A DNA stretch of 64,000 bases from Streptomyces aureocirculatus (GCF_000720475.1 NZ_JOAP01000042.1:1-64000); one strand, 5' to 3'; shown: positions 32,922 to 41,503, counted from the stretch's first letter. The notes: generated by a model from the letters alone, not told the origin. Made by a program: numbers and translations.

Positions 32922-35402
32922 GTGGTGGACCAACTGACGCAGCACGATCCGCGGCGGATCGGCCCGTTCGAGGTCCTCGGACGGCTCGGTGCCGGTGGCA
33001 TGGGGCTCGTCTATCTCGCGCGTTCCGCGTCCGGGCGGCGCGTGGCGATCAAGACGGTGCGGACCGAGCTCGCCGAGGACCAGCTCTTCCGGGTCCGCTT
33101 CACGCGCGAGGTCGAGGCGGCGCGGGCCGTGTCCGGCTTCTACACGGCGGCCGTGGTCGACGCCGACCCGCGCGCCGCGGTGCCCTGGCTCGCCACGGCG
33201 TACGTGCCCGCGCCCTCCCTCGAGGAAATAGTGAACGAGCACGGGCCGCTGCCCACGCAGGCCGTGCGGTGGCTGGCCGCGGGCGTCGCTGAGGCCCTGG
33301 AGTCCATCCACGGCGCGGGACTCGTCCACCGCGACCTGAAGCCGTCCAATGTGCTCGTGGTCGAGGACGGCCCCCGCGTGATCGACTTCGGCATCGCGTC
33401 CGGCGTCTCCAACACCCGGCTGACCATGACCAACGTCGCCGTCGGCACGCCCGCCTACATGTCGCCCGAACAGGCCAAGGACTCGCGCAGCGTCACCGGC
33501 GCGAGCGATGTCTTCTCGCTCGGCTCCACCCTCGTCTTCGCCGCCACGGGGCACGCGCCCTTCCACGGCGCCAACCCCGTCGAGACCGTCTTCATGCTGC
33601 TGCGCGAGGGCCCCGACCTGGAGGGCCTGCCCGACGAGCTGCGGCCCCTGATCGAGTCCTGCATGCAGATGGAGGCCGTGCGCAGACCGACGCCCAACGA
33701 CCTCCAGTCCCAGCTCGCCCCGCACCTCTTCGCCTCCGAGGGCAACGGCGACGACAGCGGCACCGCGTCCGCCTGGCTGCCCGAGCGGGCCGTCGCCCTC
33801 ATCGAGGCCCGCCGGGGCGGGCGGCCGCCGGCGCGGGTCGCGTCCGGGTCCGGTGGTGGTTCCGGGGGCCGCGGCGGCCGCGCCGCGGGCCCGGTGTCCG
33901 CCGTGCCGCCGCCGCCCCGCCAGGCCCCGGTCCACGCCCCGCCCGCTCCCGCGCCCGCCATGCCCTCGCACGCCGCGGCCCCGCCCGGGGTGCCCGCCCA
34001 GGCGCCGTCCTTCGCGGCGTCCCAGCCGTTCCACGCACCCCTAGGCGCGCCCGACGCCGGGCCCGTGCAGCTCGCCGGGGCCCAGGTGCCGATCGGTCCC
34101 GGGCCGCGGGTCGCCGAGGCGCGGGCCGCCCTGCCGCCGGTGGACTCCGGGCTCGTCGGGTCGTGGTCCCGGTCGGCGCCCGCGCCCGCCCCGGCCCCCG
34201 CCCCCGACCGGCAGGGACACGCCGCGCCCACCGGCCGGGCGGCGGGCGGCACCGACCCGGCCGCCGCCGGGGCCCCGGCCTCCTGGCGGCCCTGGCGGTT
34301 CCGCATGTCCAACGACGTGTGGGGCACGCCCGCCGTCGCCGGGAACCTCGTGTACGTCACGTCCTTCGAGGTGCACGCCCTGGACGTCAGCACGGGCCGG
34401 CGCAGCTTCAAGACCCGTGACGTCGCCTGGTCCATGGCGGTCGCGGACGGCCGTGTCCACGCCTCCGACGGCCCCACCCTGTACGCCCTCGACGGCGCCG
34501 ACGGCACCGACCTGTGGCGTGTCCAGACCGACGCCTGGGTGTACGCGCTACAGGCCGACCGGGGCACCGTCGTCACCGCGACGCGCGGCGGCGGCGTCCA
34601 GGGCTGGGAGGCCGCCAACGGCGAGAAGCTCTGGGAGATCACGAACGCCCAGACCGACTTCGAGACGGCCGAGGCCGCGCCCGTCATCGTCGACGGCACC
34701 GTGTACGTGTGGAAGGACGCCCGGCTGCGCGCCGTCGACGCCCGCACCGGCATCGAGCGCTGGTCCTATCCCGTCGGCGACGCCGCGTCCTGCGGTGGTG
34801 TGCCCGTCCGGGTCACCCAGGCGGCGGACGGGTACGTGTATGTGGCCGCCGGTACCCGGGTCCTCGCCGTGGACGTCGCCGCCGGGCACGTCCGCTGGCA
34901 CTTCGAGGCGCCCGCGGCGTTCCTCTCGCCGCCCACCTTCGCGCCCGGGCCCGCCGTGACCGGTGGCGGGGTCTACCTAGCGGACTATCTCGGCACCGTG
35001 TACGCCCTCGACGCCACCGACGGCCGCGACCGCTGGCGCATCGCCACCGAGTCCCGGTCCTCCGTCGACCCCGTCCTCGTCGCGGACGGGCACGTCCACG
35101 TCGGCAGCGGCAAGGGGCTCTACACCCTGGACGCGGTCACCGGCACCCCGAAGTGGCGCTTCCAGGCCGGGGGCGAGGTCGTCGGTTCGCCCGTCGTCGC
35201 CGACCGCCGCATCCACTTCGGCGCCACCGACCACCTCCTCTACACCCTCAAGGCCGACGACGGCCGCCTCCGCTGGAAGCTCGCCACCGGTGGCGAGATC
35301 ACCGGGGCGCCGGTCGTCCGGGACGGGGTGGTGTACGCGTGCAGCAAGGACCGCTGTGTGTACGCCCTCGACGCGGAACGGGGCACGGCCACGGCCCGCT
35401 AG
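32922..35402 (+). CDS. afsK: Serine/threonine protein kinase AfsK with PQQ-repeat sensor domain
   Basis: 826 aa. Begins VVDQLTQHDPRRIGPFEVLG (GTG start), which I recognise as AfsK. Kinase domain 14-270: GAGGMG loop, Lys44, HRDLKPSN with Asp138, DFG, and Thr168 in the activation segment, the known autophosphorylation site. Residues 290-460 are a disordered Pro/Ala/Gly linker. Residues 465-826 are PQQ-like beta-propeller repeats (VYALDATDGRDRWRI, LYTLDAVTGTPKWRF, LYTLKADDGRLRWKL). There is no transmembrane segment. AfsK phosphorylates AfsR, and in S. coelicolor also DivIVA, affecting secondary metabolism and tip growth. Its TAG stop coincides with the MITE end at 35399. Confidence 0.95.
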   Translation: MVDQLTQHDPRRIGPFEVLGRLGAGGMGLVYLARSASGRRVAIKTVRTELAEDQLFRVRFTREVEAARAVSGFYTAAVVDADPRAAVPWLATAYVPAPSLEEIVNEHGPLPTQAVRWLAAGVAEALESIHGAGLVHRDLKPSNVLVVEDGPRVIDFGIASGVSNTRLTMTNVAVGTPAYMSPEQAKDSRSVTGASDVFSLGSTLVFAATGHAPFHGANPVETVFMLLREGPDLEGLPDELRPLIESCMQMEAVRRPTPNDLQSQLAPHLFASEGNGDDSGTASAWLPERAVALIEARRGGRPPARVASGSGGGSGGRGGRAAGPVSAVPPPPRQAPVHAPPAPAPAMPSHAAAPPGVPAQAPSFAASQPFHAPLGAPDAGPVQLAGAQVPIGPGPRVAEARAALPPVDSGLVGSWSRSAPAPAPAPAPDRQGHAAPTGRAAGGTDPAAAGAPASWRPWRFRMSNDVWGTPAVAGNLVYVTSFEVHALDVSTGRRSFKTRDVAWSMAVADGRVHASDGPTLYALDGADGTDLWRVQTDAWVYALQADRGTVVTATRGGGVQGWEAANGEKLWEITNAQTDFETAEAAPVIVDGTVYVWKDARLRAVDARTGIERWSYPVGDAASCGGVPVRVTQAADGYVYVAAGTRVLAVDVAAGHVRWHFEAPAAFLSPPTFAPGPAVTGGGVYLADYLGTVYALDATDGRDRWRIATESRSSVDPVLVADGHVHVGSGKGLYTLDAVTGTPKWRFQAGGEVVGSPVVADRRIHFGATDHLLYTLKADDGRLRWKLATGGEITGAPVVRDGVVYACSKDRCVYALDAERGTATAR

Positions 35403-35616
35403 GGCCTGTCTGACAATTCCCGTCTGCCACGCGACGCCATGCACGTTCCCCCAAGCTCTCGGCTTCGCTCGAGCAGGGAGGTACCCCCTCCGCCGCACCG
35501 GACGCAGACCCAAGTACGTCCAGTACGAGGGCCAGCGCCCGGCACGCCGAGAGCACGCACCTGACGCCGCGTGGCCGCCCTCTGGGCGACGACGGGAATT
35601 GTCAGACAGGCCCTAG
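35399..35616. mobile_element. MITE-like element with 26-bp perfect terminal inverted repeats
   Basis: 218 bp with perfect 26-bp inverted ends (35399-35424 and 35591-35616), outermost bases CTAGGGCCTGTCTGACAATT. If the TA inside CTAG is the target duplication, the element proper runs 35402-35613 and starts GGGCCTGTCTGA, resembling ends of IS5-group actinobacterial insertion sequences. No transposase frame is present, so it would be a non-autonomous derivative. Internally it has a hairpin sequence common in Streptomyces (AGCTCTCGGCTTCGCTCGAG). It inserted in the TAG stop codon of afsK and regenerates TAG at the junction. Confidence 0.85.
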
Positions 35617-35627
35617 CCCCGGGCTCC

Positions 35628-35684
35628 GGGCGGGGCCGTGCCGTCCGGGCGGGGCCGTGCCGCCCTGGCGGGGCCGTGCCGTCC
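35628..35684. repeat. Three 19-bp tandem repeats
   Basis: Three units near GGGCGGGGCCGTGCCGTCC immediately to the right of the MITE; a fourth is decayed. No gene in 35617-35799. Confidence 0.85.
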
Positions 35685-35799
35685 TGGCGCGCGTGCGGGA
35701 CGGCCGTCGTGCCCGGCACGGAAGGGGCTCGGGACGGCGGCCGTCAACTTGACGCTACGCCGGATGCGTGCCTCCCGCGAGGCGAGGCCCCCCGGGGCC

Positions 35800-36609
35800 C
35801 TACCGGGTCCGGAACCCCCCGCCCCGCACCCGCGCGGCGAACAGCTCCGCCTGCCGGGACCCCGCCGCGTTGCCGAGCGCGACGAGAGCCCCCGCCTGCG
35901 CCATGGCCTGCGAACGCGCCGCCTCCTTGGCGGACCACACCGCCCGCACAGTGCCCTGCACCCCCTCCGTGGGGAAGGAGGCGATCGTCGCGGCGGCCCG
36001 CACGGCGGCGTCCCGCGCCCCGCCGCCCGCCACCACCTCCGACACGAGCCCGACCTCGTACGCCCGCCGCGCGGACACCCGCTCCGCCGTCCCCATGAGC
36101 GCCATCCGGGCCACCTCCCCGAACGGCATCCGCTGTGCCATGGCGATGGCCTCGTACGCGCTGACCATCCCGTACGTCGTATGCGGGTCGAAGAACGTGG
36201 CGTGCTCAGCGGCGAGCACGAACTCGCACTCGCCGATCAGGTAGAAGGCCCCGCCGCACGCCATGCCGTTGACGGCGGCGAGCACCGGCTTCCACAGGTC
36301 GTTGGCCTTGGGGCCGACGCTCAGGAGCGGATCGTCGATCGAGTACGGGGACGACGGCTGCGGGACGTCGGCGTCGCGGTCGATGCCGGTGCAGAAAGCT
36401 TGTTCCCCGGCGCCGGTGACGACGATCGCCCGTACGGTGTCGTCGTACCGGAACCCCCGCCAGCAGGCGGCGAGTTCGGCCGCCGTCGCCAGGTCGAGCG
36501 CGTTGTGCCGCTCCGGGCGGTCCAGCGTGACCACGGCGACCCCGGCCGCCGCGTCCCGCTCGACGCGCAGCCCGGCCGCCGCGGGCGTCCCCGCCGGTGT
36601 CGCCGTCAC
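35800..36609 (-). CDS. Enoyl-CoA hydratase/isomerase family protein
   Basis: 269 aa crotonase. Oxyanion-hole segments GEQAFCTGIDRDADVP and AAVNGMACGGAFYLIGECEF. The second patch (TFFDPHTTYGMVSAYEAIA) lacks the hydratase catalytic Glu pair, so its reaction may differ, for example isomerisation, dehydration or hydrolysis. GTG start overlaps the DUF35 stop by 4 nt, so it is coupled to the thiolase-DUF35 pair. Third gene of the operon controlled by operator 10. It converges on the MITE and afsK. Confidence 0.87.
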   Translation of the reverse strand: MTATPAGTPAAAGLRVERDAAAGVAVVTLDRPERHNALDLATAAELAACWRGFRYDDTVRAIVVTGAGEQAFCTGIDRDADVPQPSSPYSIDDPLLSVGPKANDLWKPVLAAVNGMACGGAFYLIGECEFVLAAEHATFFDPHTTYGMVSAYEAIAMAQRMPFGEVARMALMGTAERVSARRAYEVGLVSEVVAGGGARDAAVRAAATIASFPTEGVQGTVRAVWSAKEAARSQAMAQAGALVALGNAAGSRQAELFAARVRGGGFRTR

Positions 36610-37061
36610 GGCCGCTCCAGGATCCACTGCGGCACCACGACCCCGCCCTGCTCCGCGAACACCGCCTGCACCCGCGCCCCGATCCGCACCCGCTCCCGCG
36701 GCACCGAGTCGAAGGCCGCGCCCGCCCGCGTGACGAGGTTGCCCACCAGGCGGACGCGGGGGGCGTCGGTGAGTTCGACGAGGATCACGGGGTACGGGGC
36801 GCGGGCCGCGTAGGCGGGGAGGAGTGGGGGGTGGGGGACGACGTAGGACCAGATGCGGCCGCGGCCGCTGGTCCTTCGCCATTCGGCGCTGAAGCTTGCG
36901 CAGTGCGGGCAGCAGGGGCGTGGGGGGAACCTGGGTTCGCCGCAGGCTGCGCAGGCTTGTACGCGGAGTTCGCCCCGTGCGGCGTGTTCCCAGTACGGGG
37001 CGCCGTCGTCGTCCACGGCCGGGGCCAGGAGGGGGTCCGGTTTCGCGGGTGCGTCTGCCAT
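36606..37061 (-). CDS. DUF35 zinc-ribbon/OB-fold protein (ChsH2-DUF35-like partner of the adjacent thiolase)
   Basis: 151 aa, normal family length. Zinc ribbon CAACGEPRFPPRPCCPHC, then OB-fold strands GRGRIWSYVVPHPPLLPAY and YPVILVELTDAPRVRLVGNL. In the steroid pathway the DUF35 domain binds the thiolase-like Ltp2 and is needed for retro-aldol cleavage. The adjacent gene 115 bp upstream encodes a matching thiolase, which supports such a complex. The gap contains a single arm of a long Streptomyces inverted repeat. The stop overlaps the hydratase start (GTGA). Confidence 0.9.
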   Translation of the reverse strand: MADAPAKPDPLLAPAVDDDGAPYWEHAARGELRVQACAACGEPRFPPRPCCPHCASFSAEWRRTSGRGRIWSYVVPHPPLLPAYAARAPYPVILVELTDAPRVRLVGNLVTRAGAAFDSVPRERVRIGARVQAVFAEQGGVVVPQWILERP

Positions 37062-37099
37062 GTCGCTCGCCCTTCGCGGGTGCGGGTTCGTTGTGGTTG

Positions 37100-37132
37100 C
37101 TCGCGCAGTTCCCCGCGCCCCTTACGGGGCTC
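37100..37132. repeat. Lone arm of the Streptomyces GGGGCGCGGGGAACTGCGCG inverted repeat
   Basis: Reads CGCGCAGTTCCCCGCGCCCC followed by TTACGGGG. The partner arm is missing, unlike the three complete copies at 47231, 53870 and 55672. Lies between two genes of one operon. Confidence 0.8.
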
Positions 37133-37176
37133 GCCTGCGGGGAGACGGTTCCGTGCGCCCCGGCAGGGGCGCGGGC

Positions 37177-38328
37177 TCACGGGGCCCGGAGCAGCAGTGC
37201 CGAGGTCGGGACGCCCTCGCCCGCCGTCACCAGGCACGTCGCCGCGTCCGGCACCTGTGCCGTCGACGTGCCCCGCAGTTGCTTCACGCCCTCGTTGATC
37301 AGGTTGAAGCCGTGGACGTAGGCCTCGCTGAGGCCACCGCCGGAGGTGTTGAGGGGGAGGCGGCCGCCGATCTCCAGGGCGCCGCCCTCGGTGAAGGCGC
37401 CGCCCTCGCCGCGGCCGCAGAAGCCGTAGCCCTCCAGGGACAGCGGGACGAGGGAGGTGAACGCGTCGTAGATCTGGGCGACGTCGACGTCCTCGGGGGT
37501 GACGTCGGACTGTTTCCAGAGCTGGCGCGCGGCGGTCCAGGCGGGCCCGGACAGCGGGTCCTCGTTCCAGTAGTTGACCATCCCGTGGTGCTGCGCGGGC
37601 AGGCCCTGGGCGACCGAGTGCACGTACACCGGCTTGTGACGGCAGTCGCGGGCCCGCTCGGCGGAGACGACGACGCAGGCGAGGGCGCCGTCCGTCTCCA
37701 GACAGTTGTCGAACAGGCACAGCGGCTCGCTGATCCAGCGAGAGGTCATATACATGTCCCGGGTCAGCGGGCGTTCGTACATCATCGCGGCGGGGTTCTG
37801 GTTGGCGCGGTTGCGGCAGGCGAGGGCGACGTTGAAGAGGTGGTCGCGGGTGGCGCCGTACTCGTGCAGATAGCGGCGGGTCAGCATCGCGATCTCGTCG
37901 GCCGGGCGCAGCAGCCCGAAGGGCCGGGTCCACTGCGCGGGCGTGGGGAGTTGGGCGGAGGTGTTGCGCCAGGGGCGGGGGCCGCTGCCCCGCTTGCGTG
38001 AGCGCCAGGCGACGCCGACGCTCGCCTGGCCGGTGGCGACGGCGGCGGCGAGGTGCCCGACGGTGGCGCAGGAACCCCCGCCTCCGTACCCGACCTTGCT
38101 GAAGAAGGTGACGTCCCCCGCACCGATGGCCTTGGCCACCTCGACCTCGTCGGTCTCCTCCATCGTGTACGAGGCGAACGCGTCCACCTCGGAGGGCGCG
38201 ATGCCCGCGTCGTGGAGCGCGGACAGGATCGCCCGGCACGCCAACGCCTTCTCGCTCTCCAGGAGTTGCTTGGCGAAAGGTGTCTGCCCGATGCCGGCTA
38301 TCGCTGTGGCGTCCTTGAGTGAAGCCAT
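37177..38328 (-). CDS. Thiolase-like lipid-transfer protein / retro-aldolase (Ltp2-like)
   Basis: 383 aa. Thiolase fold: TAIAGIGQTPFAKQLLESEK, GGGGSCATVGHLAAAVATGQ (Cys87 near the nucleophile position), FDNCLETDGALACVVVSAER, VDVAQIYDAFTSLVPLSLEGYGFCGRGEGG, NTSGGGLSEAYVHGFNLINEG. With the DUF35 protein downstream it forms an Ltp2-ChsH2-like pair, which in mycobacteria removes a propionyl-CoA or glyoxylyl unit from a steroid side chain by retro-aldol cleavage. Operator 10 lies 81 bp upstream in the region shared with the divergent FadD3-like ligase. Confidence 0.9.
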   Translation of the reverse strand: MASLKDATAIAGIGQTPFAKQLLESEKALACRAILSALHDAGIAPSEVDAFASYTMEETDEVEVAKAIGAGDVTFFSKVGYGGGGSCATVGHLAAAVATGQASVGVAWRSRKRGSGPRPWRNTSAQLPTPAQWTRPFGLLRPADEIAMLTRRYLHEYGATRDHLFNVALACRNRANQNPAAMMYERPLTRDMYMTSRWISEPLCLFDNCLETDGALACVVVSAERARDCRHKPVYVHSVAQGLPAQHHGMVNYWNEDPLSGPAWTAARQLWKQSDVTPEDVDVAQIYDAFTSLVPLSLEGYGFCGRGEGGAFTEGGALEIGGRLPLNTSGGGLSEAYVHGFNLINEGVKQLRGTSTAQVPDAATCLVTAGEGVPTSALLLRAP

Positions 38329-38409
38329 GGCCGCACCTCCGCGCGCGTCGTTTGCGGTCCTCGCCGTACCCGTTCCTCGCTGCTGACAGTGCGGCAGGCT
38401 ACCGCTAAT

Positions 38410-38424
38410 CTGACGGTTAGTCAG
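38410..38424. promoter_or_regulatory. Regulon operator 10 (shared divergent region)
   Basis: CTGACGGTTAGTCAG, 27 bp before the ligase start at 38452 and 81 bp before the thiolase start at 38328. Confidence 0.8.
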
Positions 38425-38451
38425 CTAGTGGGCGGTGGCGGGAGGTCAGCG

Positions 38452-40068
38452 ATGCGCGGCGACCGGGAGTGGGGCAGCGTGCCGGGCCTGGTGCGGGCGG
38501 CGGCCGAGCGGTACGGGGGCAGGGAGGCGGTCGTCGAGGGCCGCACCCGGCTCTCGTACCGGGACCTCGGCGCCCGCGTCGACCGGGCCACCGCCGCCTG
38601 TGTGGCGAGCGGCGTCGAGCCGGGCGACCGGGTCGCCGTCTGGGCCCCCAACACCCTCGACTGGATCGTCTCCGCCCTCGGCGCGGTCGGCGCGGGCGCG
38701 GTCCTCGTACCGCTCAACACCCGTTTCAAGGGCGCCGAGGCCGCCTACGTCCTCGCGCGTTCGCGGGCCAGGCTGCTCTTCGTCACCGGTACGTTCCTCG
38801 GTACGTCGTACGTCGCCTCGCTGCGCAGGGCCGCGGGGGACGGCCGGGGACACGGGCCGCTGCCGGGTCTGCCGGACCTTCAGGAGGTGGTGGTCCTCGC
38901 CGACGACGCCCCGGAGGACTTCCGCACCTGGAAGGACTTCCTCGCGGGCGGCGACGCCGTACCGGAGGAGCGGGTGCGGGCGCGGGCGGCAGCCGTACGC
39001 GGCGACGACCCCTCCGACATCATCTACACCTCCGGCACCACCGGCCGCCCCAAGGGCGCCGTCATCACCCACGCCCAGACCCTGCGCTGCTACGCGGTCT
39101 GGAGCGACCTCGCGGGCCTGCGCGAGGGCGACCGCTATCTGATCGTGAACCCGTTCTTCCACACCTTCGGCTACAAGGCCGGGATCGTCGCATGCCTCAT
39201 GCGCGGCGCCACGATGATCCCGCAGCCCGTCTTCAACGTGGACACCGTCCTCGCCAACATCGCCGCCGAGCATGTCTCCGTCCTTCCCGGGCCGCCCACC
39301 CTGCACCAGTCGCTCCTCGACCACCCGGCCCGCGACAGCCACGACCTGTCGGCGCTGCGGCTCGTGGTGACCGGCGCCGCCGTCGTGCCGCTGCGCCTCG
39401 TCGAACGCCTCCGCGCCGAACTGCGCATCGCCACGGTCCTCACCGCGTACGGGCTCTCCGAGGCGAGCGGCATCGTCACGATGTGCCGCCGCGGCGACCC
39501 CGCGGAGGTCATCGCCGCCACCTCCGGGCGCGCGATCCCCGACACGGAGGTGAAGGTGGTGTCGGCGGCGGGGGCGGACCTGCCCCCGGGCTCGCCCGGA
39601 GAGATCCTCGTCCGCGGCCATCACGTCATGCGCGGCTACCACGAGGACCCCGCCGGGACCGCGCAGGTCATCACGGCGGACGGCTGGCTGCGCACCGGCG
39701 ACGTCGGCGTCCTGGACGGTGCGGGCAATCTGCGCGTCACCGACCGCATCAAGGACATGTACATCGTCGGCGGCTTCAACGCCTACCCCGCCGAGATAGA
39801 GCAGCTCATCGGCCTGCACCCGGAAGTGGCCGACGTCGCCGTCATCGGCGTCCCCGACGCCCGGCTCGGCGAGGTCGGCAAGGCGTACGTAGTGCGCCGT
39901 GCCCCCACCGGTCCCGCCGGTACGGCCCTCACCGCGGACGACCTGATCGCCTGGGCGCGCCGCGAGATGGCCAACTACAAGGTGCCGCGGCAGGTGGAGT
40001 TCGTGGCGGAGCTGCCCCGGAACGCGAGCGGCAAGGTGGTCAAGGGGGAGCTGCGGGGCCGGGGCTGA
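38452..40068 (+). CDS. FadD3-like acyl-CoA synthetase
   Basis: 538 aa adenylate-forming ligase. Motifs: IIYTSGTTGRPKGAVITHAQ, NPFFHTFGYKAGIV, TAYGLSEASGIV, GWLRTGDVGVLDGAGNLRVT, RIKDMYIVGGFNAYPAEIE and the catalytic Lys in NASGKVVKGELR. The sequence is of the FadD3 group, which in mycobacteria activates HIP, the propionate-bearing C/D-ring remnant of steroids; here the substrate is unknown. ATG 38452 follows GGGAGG by 6 nt; longer in-frame starts run through operator 10 and are rejected. Confidence 0.9.
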   Translation: MRGDREWGSVPGLVRAAAERYGGREAVVEGRTRLSYRDLGARVDRATAACVASGVEPGDRVAVWAPNTLDWIVSALGAVGAGAVLVPLNTRFKGAEAAYVLARSRARLLFVTGTFLGTSYVASLRRAAGDGRGHGPLPGLPDLQEVVVLADDAPEDFRTWKDFLAGGDAVPEERVRARAAAVRGDDPSDIIYTSGTTGRPKGAVITHAQTLRCYAVWSDLAGLREGDRYLIVNPFFHTFGYKAGIVACLMRGATMIPQPVFNVDTVLANIAAEHVSVLPGPPTLHQSLLDHPARDSHDLSALRLVVTGAAVVPLRLVERLRAELRIATVLTAYGLSEASGIVTMCRRGDPAEVIAATSGRAIPDTEVKVVSAAGADLPPGSPGEILVRGHHVMRGYHEDPAGTAQVITADGWLRTGDVGVLDGAGNLRVTDRIKDMYIVGGFNAYPAEIEQLIGLHPEVADVAVIGVPDARLGEVGKAYVVRRAPTGPAGTALTADDLIAWARREMANYKVPRQVEFVAELPRNASGKVVKGELRGRG

Positions 40069-40078
40069 CGGCGGCCGC

Positions 40079-40462
40079 TCAGGCCGAGGCGGCGCGTTCG
40101 CCCGCGCTGCGCTCCACGCAGAACTCGTTGCCCTCGGGGTCGGCGAGGGTCACCCAGCCGCGGCCGTCCGGCACCCGGTGGTCGCCGACGAGGGTCGCGC
40201 CGAGGGCGAGGACCCGCTCGACCTCCTCGTCCCGCGTACGGTCCTGCGGCTGGAGGTCGAAGTGCACCCGGTTCTTCACCGTCTTCTTGTCCGGCACGGT
40301 CACGAACAGCAGCGTCGGCCCGTCGGGCGTGCTCACCAGGGCCTCGGGGTCCCCGGGAGCGTCGTCGTCCGCCAGCGTGCCCTCCAGGACCCGCACCCAG
40401 AAGGACGCCAGCTCATAGGCGTCGGAACAGTCGAATGTGATGTGGCGCACCAGAGTAGTCAT
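40079..40462 (-). CDS. VOC-family (glyoxalase/bleomycin-resistance fold) protein
   Basis: 127 aa, a single complete VOC domain: HITFDCSDAYELASFWVRVL at the start and GWVTLADPEGNEFCVERS at the end, with the usual metal-ligand positions (His, Glu). Streptomyces genomes carry many such orphans, and function is unknown. Ten bp downstream of the convergent ligase. The ATG at 40462 lacks a strong ribosome site. Confidence 0.85.
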   Translation of the reverse strand: MTTLVRHITFDCSDAYELASFWVRVLEGTLADDDAPGDPEALVSTPDGPTLLFVTVPDKKTVKNRVHFDLQPQDRTRDEEVERVLALGATLVGDHRVPDGRGWVTLADPEGNEFCVERSAGERAASA

Positions 40463-40498
40463 GGCCGCACTATCGGGTAGCGGCACCGCCCCGGTCCA

Positions 40499-40552
40499 CC
40501 GGATTTCAGTCCGCCGGGTTCTGGTCCGCCGGGTTCCGGTCCGCCGGATTTC
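40499..40552. repeat. 15-bp tandem repeats
   Basis: About 3.6 copies of a unit near GGATTTCAGTCCGCC between the lipoprotein and VOC genes; the last copy touches the lipoprotein stop codon. Confidence 0.85.
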
Positions 40553-41180
40553 AGTGGCCTGTCTGCGGTTCGATACAGCCCGTCTCCGGGAACGGCCCGT
40601 TCGTCGTCGCCCCGTAGTTGGTCTTCTGCACGAACGCCGTGACACAGGCGTCGTCCCGCACGCGCAGCCCGACCATCGCACCCTCGGGGGTGACGTTGCC
40701 GTCGCCCTCCCAGCGGGCGTACATGCTCTGTACGACGAGCTTCTTCCCACCGTCGGCTCCCAGCTCCGCGCGGAGCGCCGCGCGCACGGAGTCCGGGTCC
40801 CACGTCCCCTTGCCCCACAGCCGCTTGAGCACCCGCTCGACGCGCTCGGCCTGCACGTCGGCGGCCTTCTCGCTCGCCGCCGACATCTCGCCGGGCAGGC
40901 GGTAGGCGTTGTTCTCGCGGTAGTGCGGGGCGCCGTCGCCCGCGCCCGGCTCTACGTAGGGGCCGCTTTCGGGCGGGGTGTCCGGGCCGTCCGGCGCCGG
41001 GGTGCCCTGCTCGGTCGGCCGGGCGCCGCCCGGTGCCGACGCGGTGTGCGTTCCGGCGGCGGTGTCGGCCTCCCGGCGCTCCTCGCCGCAGGCGGTCAGG
41101 AGGACGGTGCCGAGGAGGGCGGCGGTTGCGGCGGACGCGCGGCGGCGGGGCGCGTGGTTCCGGGTCCGTGCGGTGGGCAT
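40551..41180 (-). CDS. Lipoprotein of unknown function
   Basis: 209 aa. N-terminal region with Arg residues (RNHAPRRRAS), hydrophobic core and lipobox LLTAC at residues about 27-31, so it is anchored outside the membrane. The mature part begins with a 50-residue Pro/Gly/Thr-rich linker, followed by a conserved-looking domain with two Cys (DDACVTAFVQ and ETGCIEP) that may form a disulfide. I do not recognise a family. It lies 76 bp downstream of the AfsS-like peptide gene, beyond a strong terminator, so it has its own promoter. Confidence 0.8.
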   Translation of the reverse strand: MPTARTRNHAPRRRASAATAALLGTVLLTACGEERREADTAAGTHTASAPGGARPTEQGTPAPDGPDTPPESGPYVEPGAGDGAPHYRENNAYRLPGEMSAASEKAADVQAERVERVLKRLWGKGTWDPDSVRAALRAELGADGGKKLVVQSMYARWEGDGNVTPEGAMVGLRVRDDACVTAFVQKTNYGATTNGPFPETGCIEPQTGH

Positions 41181-41216
41181 GGGGTGACTCTTCCACAGGG
41201 GACGGCGGCCATGGCA

Positions 41217-41244
41217 CCGGGGCCGAGCGGAGGCTCGGCCCCGG
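41217..41244. terminator. Intrinsic terminator downstream of the AfsS-like secreted peptide
   Basis: Perfect 12-bp GC stem (41217-41228 with 41233-41244) and a GGAG loop, between the peptide stop at 41257 and the lipoprotein start. Confidence 0.88.
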
Positions 41245-41256
41245 GCGTTCGGGCGG

Positions 41257-41445
41257 TCAGTCCTGAGGCGGGTTCGGCACCTGGCCGTCCCCGGGCGGGG
41301 CCGGGAGGTGGCTGTCGCCCAGCGGGCCTGCGGGCGCCTGGCCGATTCCGGCCGGGGCGCTGCTGGCCAGCGCCGGTGTTGCCGCTGCCGCTGAGGCCGC
41401 CGCTAGCACGGCCAGAGTGACGAGCATCTTCCTGGTACGAGTCAT
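41257..41445 (-). CDS. Small secreted peptide with AfsS-like D-x-H-x-P-x-P-P motifs
   Basis: 62 aa. Signal peptide MTRTRKMLVTLAVLAAASAA with cleavage after PALA, giving a mature peptide of about 35 residues ending in GDSHLPAPPGDGQVPNPPQD. The motif GDSHLPAPP matches the GDGHVPAPP repeats of AfsS encoded 184 bp upstream. The leader also shares GGAGTTGCC before the start codon with afsS. It looks like an AfsS-derived repeat moved behind a secretion signal, which I do not know to be described. ATG 41445 follows AGGAG by 5 nt. Confidence 0.75.
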   Translation of the reverse strand: MTRTRKMLVTLAVLAAASAAAATPALASSAPAGIGQAPAGPLGDSHLPAPPGDGQVPNPPQD

Positions 41446-41503
41446 GGCAACTCCTAGGAGGGGGCAGACTTTCAACAAACGACTCTAGCCGCATATTCCG
41501 GTT

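Noticed and set aside
35571..35585. Possible extra regulon site in the MITE (CTGACGCCGCGTGGC)
   Set aside because: Only the left half-site matches; the right half is lost.
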